DNA from: Burkholderiaceae bacterium | GTDB lineage: Bacteria; Pseudomonadota; Gammaproteobacteria; Burkholderiales; Burkholderiaceae_C | Assembly (NCBI GenBank): GCA_024235895.1 | Contig: JACKLM010000003.1 | Location: forward strand, 558,001 to 622,000 | Length of the DNA: 64,000 nucleotides | Direction of reading: 5' to 3' | Shown: positions 9,509 through 16,303 of the stretch, piece after piece | How the letters are laid out: the number at the start of each line of letters is the position of its first letter | Numbering within the stretch: position 1 is the first letter of the stretch | Made by a program: the position numbers and the translations under genes | Notes under the pieces: generated by a model | The model's database searches: none | Told to the model about the DNA's origin: nothing | Seen by the model: only the letters and a program-made list of their open reading frames with translations

Positions 9509-9712
9509 ATGCCCAAGATGAAGACCAAGAGCAGCGCGAAGAAGCGTTTTCGCGTCCGTCCCGGAGGGACCGTCAAGCGCGGTCAGGCGTTCAAGCGCCA
9601 CATCCTGACCAAGAAGTCGACCAAGGTGAAGCGCCAGCTGCGCGGTGCGGCCAATGTCAACGAGCGCGACGTCGGCTCCATCGCCAAGATGATGCCCTTC
9701 GCCGGCCTTTGA
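9509..9712 (+). CDS. rpmI: 50S ribosomal protein bL35
   Basis: Small, very basic protein of the large ribosomal subunit, 67 aa, close to the standard length. It begins MPKMKTKSSAKKRF and contains the family blocks RRGQAFKRHIL-like (here VKRGQAFKRHIL) and LTKKSTKVKRQLRG. Shine-Dalgarno AAGGAG lies 6 nt before the ATG. It sits between infC and rplT, as in most proteobacteria, and is probably co-translated with rplT, which starts 26 bp downstream. Confidence 0.98.
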   Translation: MPKMKTKSSAKKRFRVRPGGTVKRGQAFKRHILTKKSTKVKRQLRGAANVNERDVGSIAKMMPFAGL

Positions 9713-9738
9713 GCTTCTGACGGACAAGGAGAAAGACC

Positions 9739-10095
9739 ATGCCTCGCGTCAAACGCGGCGTCACCGCCCACGCACGTCACAAGAAGATCCTCGCGCTGGC
9801 CAAGGGCTTCCGCGGCCGCCGCAAGAACGTCTACCGCGTCGCCAAGCAGGCGGTGATGCGCGCCGGCCAGTACGCCTACCGCGACCGCCGCACCCGCAAG
9901 CGCGTCTTCCGCCAGCTCTGGATCGCCCGCATCAATGCGGCGTCGCGCGAGCTCGGCCTGACCTACAGTGCCTTCATGGCCGGGCTCAAGAAGGCCGAGA
10001 TCGGCCTGGACCGCAAGGTCCTGGCCGACATGGCCGTCAACGATCCGGCGGCCTTCGGCGCCGTCGTGGAGAAGGTGAAGGCCCAGCTCGCTTGA
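9739..10095 (+). CDS. rplT: 50S ribosomal protein bL20
   Basis: Large-subunit assembly protein binding 23S rRNA, 118 aa, the usual size. Typical sequence throughout: MPRVKRGVTAHARHKKIL, the GRRKNVYRVAKQAVM helix, YAYRDRRTRKRVFR and LWIARINAASRELGLTYS. Shine-Dalgarno AAGGAG lies 8 nt before the ATG. In E. coli, bL20 is the autogenous repressor of the rpmI-rplT mRNA. Directly after it lies a terminator-like hairpin and then pheS. Confidence 0.98.
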   Translation: MPRVKRGVTAHARHKKILALAKGFRGRRKNVYRVAKQAVMRAGQYAYRDRRTRKRVFRQLWIARINAASRELGLTYSAFMAGLKKAEIGLDRKVLADMAVNDPAAFGAVVEKVKAQLA

Positions 10096-10145
10096 AGTCC
10101 GGCGTTGCCGGCCCCGTGCGGGCCGGCGCCGCCGCAAGCGCCCGC

Positions 10146-10179
10146 AGGCCGTCACCGTGAGGGGCGGCCTTTTCGTTTT
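10146..10179 (+). terminator. Terminator-like hairpin between rplT and pheS
   Basis: Arms AGGCCG (10146-10151) and CGGCCT (10165-10170) enclose 13 nt and are followed by TTTTCGTTTT (10170-10179), only 14 bp before the pheS start. The short stem with an interrupted T-run suggests partial termination, which would lower pheST expression relative to rplT. In E. coli pheST has an attenuator with a Phe-rich leader, but no separate leader peptide is visible here. Confidence 0.45.
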
Positions 10180-10192
10180 CCCCGCGACCATC

Positions 10193-11248
10193 ATGAACGC
10201 CCTCGAACAACTGGTCGAGTCCGCGCGTGCCGACTTCGCCGCCGCCGGCCAGCCGGCCGAGCTGGAGAACGCCAAGGCCCGCTTCCTCGGCAAGACCGGA
10301 CGCGTGACCGAGCTCCTCAAGGGCCTGGCCGCGCTGCCACCCGACGCGAAGAAGGCGCAAGGTGCCGAGATCAACCAGGCCAAGCAGCGTATCGAGACGC
10401 TGCTGGCCGAGCGCCGCGACCAGCTCGGTCAGGCCGAACTCGAGCGCCAGCTGCACGCCGAGGCCCTGGACGTCACGCTGCCGGGGCGCCGGCGTGGCAC
10501 CGGCGGGCTGCACCCGGTCAGCCGCACGATGGAGCGCATCGAGGCGATCTTCGGGTCCATGGGCTTCGACGTCGCCGACGGCCCGGAGATCGAGACCGAC
10601 TGGTACAACTTCACCGCGCTCAACAGCCCGGAGAACCACCCGGCGCGGTCGATGCAGGACACCTTCTACGTCGACATGAAGGACGCCGAAGGCCGCTGGC
10701 TGAACCTGCGCACGCACACCAGCCCGATGCAGGTGCGCTATGCGCGCGCCCACGTCGCGCGCCACGCGGCGGCGATGGCGCGCGGCGAGCCCATGCCCGA
10801 GATCCGCGTCATCGCGCCGGGGCGCACCTACCGCGTCGACAGCGACGCCACGCACTCGCCCATGTTCCACCAGTGCGAGGGGCTGTGGATCGGCGAGAAC
10901 GTCAGCTTCAAGGACCTGAAGGCCGTGTTCTCGGCCTTCTGCCGCCGCTTCTTCGAGACCGACGAGCTGCAGCTGCGCTTCCGGCCCAGCTTCTTCCCGT
11001 TCACCGAACCCTCGGCCGAGATCGACATCGCGTTCGCCGACGGCCCGCTGAAGGGAAGCTGGCTGGAGGTCTCCGGCGCCGGGCAGGTGCACCCCAACGT
11101 CGTCCGCAACTTCGGCCTCGACCCCGAGCGCTACATCGGCTTTGCCTTCGGCATGGGTCCGGACCGGCTGACGATGCTGCGCTACGGGGTGGCCGACCTG
11201 CGGTTGTTCTTCGACGGCGACCTGCGCTTCCTGAGCCAGTTTCGCTGA
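10193..11248 (+). CDS. pheS: Phenylalanine--tRNA ligase alpha subunit
   Basis: Catalytic subunit of the cytoplasmic (alpha-beta)2 phenylalanyl-tRNA synthetase. 351 aa. The N-terminal coiled-coil tRNA-binding part (1-85) is followed by the class II core, with HPVSRTMERIEAIF, GPEIETDWYNF, the motif 2 region RTHTSPMQVRYA...RVIAPGRTYR, and motif 3 GFAFGMGPDRLTMLRYG. ATG 10193 is chosen. The in-frame GTG at 10157 would place 12 extra residues inside the terminator-like hairpin and has no ribosome-binding site. It pairs with pheT, which begins 109 bp downstream. Confidence 0.97.
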   Translation: MNALEQLVESARADFAAAGQPAELENAKARFLGKTGRVTELLKGLAALPPDAKKAQGAEINQAKQRIETLLAERRDQLGQAELERQLHAEALDVTLPGRRRGTGGLHPVSRTMERIEAIFGSMGFDVADGPEIETDWYNFTALNSPENHPARSMQDTFYVDMKDAEGRWLNLRTHTSPMQVRYARAHVARHAAAMARGEPMPEIRVIAPGRTYRVDSDATHSPMFHQCEGLWIGENVSFKDLKAVFSAFCRRFFETDELQLRFRPSFFPFTEPSAEIDIAFADGPLKGSWLEVSGAGQVHPNVVRNFGLDPERYIGFAFGMGPDRLTMLRYGVADLRLFFDGDLRFLSQFR

Positions 11249-11357
11249 CGAGGCCGGCGGCCCGCGACCCCTGCGCCTGCCGAGGCCTGCCGCCGCACGC
11301 TGCCCGAGCCATCCGCAACGCACGCCGCCGCCGGCGATCCACGAACCGAGTTCCACG

Positions 11358-13772
11358 ATGCAGTTCCCCGAATCCTGGTTGCGCGAGTTCTGCAACCCCC
11401 CCGTCGACACGCAGGGCCTGGCGCAGCTGCTGACCATGGCCGGGCTCGAGGTCGAGGAGACGCGCCCGGTCGCGCCGCCGTTCACCGGCGTCGTCGTCGC
11501 CGAGATCCTCGAGGCGCACCCGCACCCGCAGGCCGACCGGCTGAAGGTCTGCAAGGTCGACGCCGGCGGCGCGACGCCGCTGCAGGTCGTCTGCGGCGCG
11601 CCCAATGCGCGCGCCGGGCTGAAGGCGCCGCTGGCCACGGTCGGGGCCGAGCTGCCGCCGGGGGCCGACGGCAAGCCGTTTCGGATCGGGGTCGGCAAGC
11701 TGCGCGGCATCGAAAGCCACGGCATGTTGTGCTCGGCGCGCGAGCTCGGCCTGTCCGAGGACCACGGCGGCCTGCTGGAGCTGGGCGCCGACGCGCCGGT
11801 GGGCACGCCGCTGCGCGACGCGATGGCGCTGGACGACACCCTCTTCACGCTCAAGCTCACGCCCAACCTGGCGCACGCGCTGAGCGTCTACGGCATCGCG
11901 CGCGAGGTCGCCGCCCTCACCGGCGCGCCGCTGAAGGCACCGGCGATCGCGGCGGTGCCGCCGACCCACGCCGCGAAGCTGCCGGTGCGCGTCGAGGCGC
12001 CCGACCTGTGCGGCCGCTTCTCCGGCCGCATCGTGCGCGGCGTGAATACGCAGGCCAGGACCCCGGCGTGGATGGTCGACCGGCTGGCGCGCTGCGGCCA
12101 GCGGTCGGTCTCGGCGCTGGTCGACATCTCGAACTACGTGATGTTCGAGTTCGGCCGGCCGTCGCACATCTTCGACCTCGACAAGATCCACGGCGGCCTG
12201 ATCGTTCGCTGGGGCCGCCCGGGCGAACGGCTCGAGCTGCTCAACGGCTCGACGGTCGAGGTCGACGGGGCGGTCGGCGTGATCGCCGACGATCGCCAGG
12301 TCGAGTCGCTGGCCGGCATCATGGGCGGCGAGGCCACCGCGGTGTCCGACGCCACGCGCAACGTCTACGTCGAGGCCGCGTTCTGGTGGCCCGAGGCGGT
12401 GCAGGGGCGCTCGCGGCGCTACAACTTCGCCACCGACGCCGGGCACCGATTCGAGCGCGGCGTCGACCCCGCCGGCACCGTCGAGCACATCGAGCGCATC
12501 ACCGCGCTGATCCTCGAGATCTGCGGCGGCGAGGCCGGCCCGATGGACGACCAGGTGCTGCGCCTGCCCGAGCGCGACCCGGTGACGCTGCGCGTGGCGC
12601 GCGCCGCCAAGGTCATCGGCATGCCGGTCGCGCAGCTGCGCTGCGCCGAGGTCTTCCGCCGCCTGGGCTTCGCGGTGGCCGAAGGCGAGGGCACGGTCAC
12701 CGTCACGCCGCCGAGCTGGCGCTTCGACCTCAGGATCGAGGAGGACCTGATCGAGGAGGTCGCGCGCATCGTCGGCTACGACCAGCTCCCCGACGCGCCG
12801 CCGCTGGCGCCGGTGGTGCCGCACGTGCCGCCCGAGACGCGCGCCAGCCTGCACGCGATCAAGCACCGGCTGGCGGCGCTGGACTGGCAGGAGACGATCA
12901 ACTTCAGCTTCGTCGAGGCGCGCTGGGAGAGCGAGCTGCACGGCAACGCCGACCCGATCCGGGTCCTCAACCCGATCGCCGCGCCGCTGGCGGTGATGCG
13001 ATCCAGCCTGATCGGCAGCCTGGTCCAGGTGCTGCGCCACAACCTGGCGCGCAAGGCGCCGCGCGTGCGCGTGGCCGAGACCGGGCGCGTCTTCATGCGC
13101 GACGACGCGGTCGAGGACGGCGAGCGCGCGGTGGCGGGCATCGCCCAGCCGCGCCGCGTCGCGGGGCTGGCCTGGGGCCCGGCCGACCCGCTGCAATGGG
13201 GATGCAGCGAGCGGCCGGTCGACTTCTACGACATCAAGGGCGACGTCGAGGCGCTGCTGGCGCCGCGCGCCGCATGCTTCGTGGCCGACACCCACCCGGC
13301 GCTGCACCCGGGGCGCTGCGCGCGCGTCGAGCTCGACGGCCGAGCGATCGGCTTCGTCGGCGAGCTGCACCCGCGCTGGCGCCAGGCCTACGAGCTGCCG
13401 TCGGCGCCGGTCCTGTTCGAGCTCGACCTGGACGCCGTGCTGCAGCGCCCGCTGCCCGCGCCGCAGCCGCTGCCGCGCCAGCAGGCGGTGACGCGCGACA
13501 TCGCGCTGGTGGTGGCCGAAGGCGTCGCGCACGACGCGCTGGTCGCGGCGATCCAGGACGATCCCGAGGGGCTGGTCCAGCGCGTCACGCTGTTCGACAT
13601 CTACCGGCCGGTGCAGCCGCAGCCGGGGCTGGCCGCGGGTGAGCGCAGCATGGCGCTGCGGCTGGAACTGCTCGACCCGGCGGCCACGCCGACCGACGCG
13701 CGCATCGACGCCGCGGTCGCCGCCGCCGTCGCGCGCGCGGCGCAGGCGGTCGGCGCGCGGCTGCGTGGCTGA
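11358..13772 (+). CDS. pheT: Phenylalanine--tRNA ligase beta subunit
   Basis: Structural, editing and tRNA-binding subunit of phenylalanyl-tRNA synthetase, 804 aa, close to the E. coli length. It shows the N-terminal fold (MQFPESWLREF), an OB-fold tRNA-binding domain (about 40-150, HPHPQADRLKVCKVD), the B3/B4 editing domain (about 210-380), B5 (about 405-480), the core-like domain and the C-terminal ferredoxin-fold anticodon-binding domain (PLPRQQAVTRDIALVV onward). It follows pheS in the operon and precedes ihfA by 42 bp. Nothing appears truncated. Confidence 0.97.
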   Translation: MQFPESWLREFCNPPVDTQGLAQLLTMAGLEVEETRPVAPPFTGVVVAEILEAHPHPQADRLKVCKVDAGGATPLQVVCGAPNARAGLKAPLATVGAELPPGADGKPFRIGVGKLRGIESHGMLCSARELGLSEDHGGLLELGADAPVGTPLRDAMALDDTLFTLKLTPNLAHALSVYGIAREVAALTGAPLKAPAIAAVPPTHAAKLPVRVEAPDLCGRFSGRIVRGVNTQARTPAWMVDRLARCGQRSVSALVDISNYVMFEFGRPSHIFDLDKIHGGLIVRWGRPGERLELLNGSTVEVDGAVGVIADDRQVESLAGIMGGEATAVSDATRNVYVEAAFWWPEAVQGRSRRYNFATDAGHRFERGVDPAGTVEHIERITALILEICGGEAGPMDDQVLRLPERDPVTLRVARAAKVIGMPVAQLRCAEVFRRLGFAVAEGEGTVTVTPPSWRFDLRIEEDLIEEVARIVGYDQLPDAPPLAPVVPHVPPETRASLHAIKHRLAALDWQETINFSFVEARWESELHGNADPIRVLNPIAAPLAVMRSSLIGSLVQVLRHNLARKAPRVRVAETGRVFMRDDAVEDGERAVAGIAQPRRVAGLAWGPADPLQWGCSERPVDFYDIKGDVEALLAPRAACFVADTHPALHPGRCARVELDGRAIGFVGELHPRWRQAYELPSAPVLFELDLDAVLQRPLPAPQPLPRQQAVTRDIALVVAEGVAHDALVAAIQDDPEGLVQRVTLFDIYRPVQPQPGLAAGERSMALRLELLDPAATPTDARIDAAVAAAVARAAQAVGARLRG

Positions 13773-13814
13773 AGGCGGCAGCCGAGGCCGCACCCCCGAC
13801 ACCGGAGACCTTCG

Positions 13815-14189
13815 ATGAGCGAGTCCGACCGCCCCGACAAGCCGGCAGCTGCCAGCGTCATCCTGCCCAGCCTGGCGACGCCGACGCTGACCAAGGCCGA
13901 GCTGGCCGAGCTGCTGTTCGAGCGCCTGGGGCTGAACAAGCGCGAGTCCAAGGACATGGTCGAGGCCTTCTTCGAGATCGTGCACGCGACGCTGGTCGCC
14001 GGGCAGGACGTCAAGCTGTCGGGGTTCGGCAACTTCCAGATCCGGCACAAGGCGCCGCGGCCGGGGCGCAACCCGCGCACCGGCGAGGCGATCCCGATCA
14101 AGGCACGCCAGGTCGTGACGTTTCACGCCAGTCACAAACTGAAGTCAATCGTGCAAGGCGACACGGGTGCCCGGGAGGAGTTCGAGTAG
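13815..14189 (+). CDS. ihfA: Integration host factor subunit alpha
   Basis: DNA-bending nucleoid protein that works with IhfB, 124 aa. The HU/IHF fold runs from about residue 25 (TLTKAELAELLFERLGLNKRE) through KLSGFGNFQIR, and the DNA-contacting arm reads KAPRPGRNPRTGEAIPI with the intercalating proline region. The N-terminal extension of about 24 residues compared with E. coli (99 aa) is common in Burkholderiales. It is located after pheT, as in E. coli. A likely ribosome-binding site is CGGAGA upstream of ATG 13815. The MerR-type gene begins 34 bp downstream. Confidence 0.95.
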   Translation: MSESDRPDKPAAASVILPSLATPTLTKAELAELLFERLGLNKRESKDMVEAFFEIVHATLVAGQDVKLSGFGNFQIRHKAPRPGRNPRTGEAIPIKARQVVTFHASHKLKSIVQGDTGAREEFE

Positions 14190-14223
14190 AGTCTGGAGAA
14201 TCCTGCCGATCTCCTTGATTTGA

Positions 14224-14694
14224 ATGGAGAAAGAACTCCCACCGATCCCCGCCAAGCGCTACTTCACGATCGGCGAGGTCAGTGAGCTGTGCGGCGTCAA
14301 GCCGTACGTGCTGCGCTACTGGGAGCAGGAATTCACCCAGCTCAAGCCGATGAAGCGGCGCGGCAACCGCCGCTACTACCAGCACCACGAGGTGCTGCTG
14401 GTGCGTCGCATCCGCGAGCTGCTGTACGACCAGGGCTTCACGATCAGCGGCGCGCGCAACCGGCTGGCGGAGCACGCCGGCGCGCGCCATGCGCGCGGCG
14501 AGGCACGGCGGGACGCGGAGACGGTGCCACAAGGCGGGAACGGCCGCGGCGATGCGCTGGAGGATCCGGTCGTCGCGCCGGCCGAGCGTGCCGGCGCCGC
14601 CATGGAGGCGGCCCCGGCGAGGGCGGACGGGAGCGTCGAGCTCGGAGCGCTGCGGGCCGAGCTGCGCGCGATCCGCGAACTGCTGACCGGTTGA
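14224..14694 (+). CDS. MerR-family transcriptional regulator
   Basis: DNA-binding regulator of 156 aa. The N-terminal MerR winged-helix domain (about 13-82) reads YFTIGEVSELCGVKPYVLRY and continues RRGNRRYYQHHEVLLVRRI. The C-terminal part (about 85-156) is short, Ala/Arg/Glu-rich and has no recognisable effector domain or metal-binding cysteines. This form always follows ihfA in many proteobacteria, but its target is not known to me. Shine-Dalgarno-like GGAGA precedes the ATG by only a few bases. It is probably the last gene of the thrS operon; tRNA-Pro follows. Confidence 0.9.
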   Translation: MEKELPPIPAKRYFTIGEVSELCGVKPYVLRYWEQEFTQLKPMKRRGNRRYYQHHEVLLVRRIRELLYDQGFTISGARNRLAEHAGARHARGEARRDAETVPQGGNGRGDALEDPVVAPAERAGAAMEAAPARADGSVELGALRAELRAIRELLTG

Positions 14695-14787
14695 GCGCGG
14701 CACGCGTCGGCCTTCGTCCGCGCCTCCCGGTGGCGTCCCCGCAGGGGGGGGGGCAGCAGGGCGTCGCAGGCTATACTGCGCGCTTCG

Positions 14788-14865
<78 letters not shown>

Positions 14866-14874
14866 TTGATCGAC

Positions 14875-14915
14875 AACGGGTTGGCTCTCACGAGGGGCTG
14901 ACCCGTTTTGTCTTT
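14875..14915 (+). terminator. Intrinsic terminator after tRNA-Pro
   Basis: AACGGGT (14875-14881) pairs with ACCCGTT (14901-14907) and is followed by TTTTGTCTTT. It lies 10 bp after the tRNA CCA end, as expected for the end of a tRNA transcript. Confidence 0.8.
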
Positions 14916-15139
14916 GCGGGGCCGCCTCCGGTGCTGGTGCCTGTTCCGTGCCCGTTTCGCGACTGCGCCGGAGCGCGGCGCGGACTTCTCGGGCGAGTAG
15001 GGGGTGTCGAAGCGCCCGCTGCCGACTCCCACCCCCGGGGCACCCCCCCTTTGGCGTTTACCTCCTGCCTGGGTACGCTTGATACTGTGGTCACCGCGAA
15101 CGAACAGGCCGCGGGATGCCGTTGGCAGCCCGGGAAACG

Positions 15140-15325
15140 GTAGGCGACGGCGGCGGCCAGCCGGTGGCGCAGCGCGACGTTACGGTAGGTGTCGCGCTCG
15201 GTGCCGGGCGTGCCGGGCGCAGGCGGTGAGATGTCGGGCCCGTGGGCCACGCCCCAGCCCAGGCCTGCCAGCCATCGCAGCGCCGCCTGCTCGACGTCGT
15301 CCTCGCTGATCGCGGCGGGCATCAT
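15140..15325 (-). pseudogene. Remnant of a type I restriction enzyme R subunit (HsdR N-terminus)
   Basis: The first 60 or so residues from ATG 15325 match the start of HsdR proteins: ISEDDVEQAALRWLAGLGW, then VAHGPDISPPAPGTPGTERD and YRNVALRHRLAAAV. After about residue 62 the similarity ends. The frame stays open to 14888 but the sequence there is not protein-like. A full HsdR is about 1000 aa, and no helicase motifs are present, so only the 5' end survives. It begins 8 bp after parE, on the same strand. It looks like the scar of a lost restriction island beside tRNA-Pro. Homology is judged by eye. Confidence 0.6.
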
Positions 15326-15332
15326 GGCCGGG

Positions 15333-15671
15333 TCAATCGCCTGCGGGGTCGGGTTCGGCCAGCGACGCCGGGATGTCGCGCGCGCCGTGCAGCACGCGCC
15401 AGACCTCGACCCGGTCCTCGCGCTCGACATAGAAGACCAGATGCGCAAATCGGCCCAGCTTCCAGCTTCGCAGGCCGTCGACGTTCAAGGCTTGAGCCCA
15501 GCGCGGCGAGCCGGTGGAAGGATGGCGCACCATGTGCGCGGTGGCGCCGTCGAGCGCATCCAGAAACGCGTCCGCCGTCGGCGCGCCCGCGTTCTCGGCG
15601 TACCGCCGCACCGCGGCCTCCACGTCGGCGAGCGCCGCTTCGCGGAACCGCATCGCCTTGGTGCCGGGCAT
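15333..15671 (-). CDS. parE: ParE/RelE-family type II toxin
   Basis: Predicted toxin of a type II toxin-antitoxin pair, 112 aa. Family features include the N-terminal helix MRFREAALADVEAAVRRYAE, a mid FLDALDGATAHMVRHP helix and the C-terminal strands SWKLGRFAHLVFYVEREDRV and VEVWRVLHGARDIP (the usual FY...I.V.RVLHGARD block). This supports the ParE class (gyrase-directed in studied members) over RelE. ATG 15671 or the ATG at 15653 could be the true start. It is downstream of parD with a 6-bp gap and is cotranscribed with it. Confidence 0.88.
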   Translation of the reverse strand: MPGTKAMRFREAALADVEAAVRRYAENAGAPTADAFLDALDGATAHMVRHPSTGSPRWAQALNVDGLRSWKLGRFAHLVFYVEREDRVEVWRVLHGARDIPASLAEPDPAGD

Positions 15672-15677
15672 GGCGCT

Positions 15678-15983
15678 TCAGCGCCCGGCGGCCTTCTTGC
15701 CGGCGCGCGCCGGCCTGCCCACGCCCGCCTCGGCGGCCTGGGCCGCGCCGGCCCAGCCACGCGCCCGTGCGCGCAAGCCGTCGAAGTAGGCCTTGTCGGC
15801 CACCACCGCCGACAGCGGCGACGCCGCGCCGTCGAGGATCAGCGCGCGCAGCTGCTCGCGGTCCTGCTCGCGCCGGATCAGCTCGCGCACGTACTCGCTG
15901 CTGCTGCTGTAGCCGCGGCTGCCGACCTGCTGGTCGACGAAGGCCTTGAGCTCCTCGGGCAGGGAGATGTTCATCGTGCTCAT
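15678..15983 (-). CDS. parD: ParD-family type II antitoxin
   Basis: Antitoxin of 101 aa. The N-terminal ribbon-helix-helix domain (about 1-45; MNISLPEELKAFVDQQVGSR then SSSSEYVRELIRREQDRE) binds DNA and normally autoregulates the operon. The C-terminal part (ALILDGAASP to the basic tail GKKAAGR) would bind the toxin. It is the first gene of parDE, in the usual antitoxin-first order. ATG 15983 is used; ATG 15974 is also possible. It lies in the accessory patch next to the hsdR remnant. Confidence 0.88.
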   Translation of the reverse strand: MSTMNISLPEELKAFVDQQVGSRGYSSSSEYVRELIRREQDREQLRALILDGAASPLSAVVADKAYFDGLRARARGWAGAAQAAEAGVGRPARAGKKAAGR

Positions 15984-16303
15984 GGCCGCAGGCTAGCGCC
16001 GATGGCAAAGTTTGGCAAGTCGCCGGCGACGGGCACGCGCCGCGCGGAGCCCCTGCACCCGGCGCGGTCGGCGCATTGCTCTCATCGGCCGGTGCCCGCC
16101 CGGCCGGACTCCCGGCCACGCTCAACGGCTGCTGCTTCCATCGCGGCAACGGCCGCAACGCTCAAGCGCCGTCGGCGGCGGGTCGCTGCCAGCGCAATCC
16201 TGTGTCTGCGGGCCGTCCAATCCGGCGTCGCCGAGCAAGGATGGGCCCCACTTCCACATCCCAGCTCTCAAGCCGGCGCGTATGGCGCCGAAATCGCCGC
16301 AGC
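15984..16303. other. Intergenic region, parD to diguanylate cyclase, with candidate sigma28-type promoter
   Basis: No gene is supported here; the frame into the downstream gene is open from 16076 but reads as low-quality sequence. On the + strand, TCAAGCCG (16268-16275), an 11-bp spacer and GCCGAAAT (16287-16294) resemble the flagellar FliA/sigma28 promoter (TAAAGTTT-N11-GCCGATAA; the -10 matches at 6 of 8). It ends 9 bp before the chosen ATG of the GGDEF gene. The parD promoter should also lie in this region, but I could not place it. Confidence 0.35.

Noticed and set aside
10157..10192. Phe-containing start of the pheS frame as a pheM-like leader peptide
   Set aside because: The GTG at 10157 is in frame with pheS, not a separate mini-ORF, and its Phe codons arise from the T-run of the hairpin. 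No ribosome-binding site supports it.
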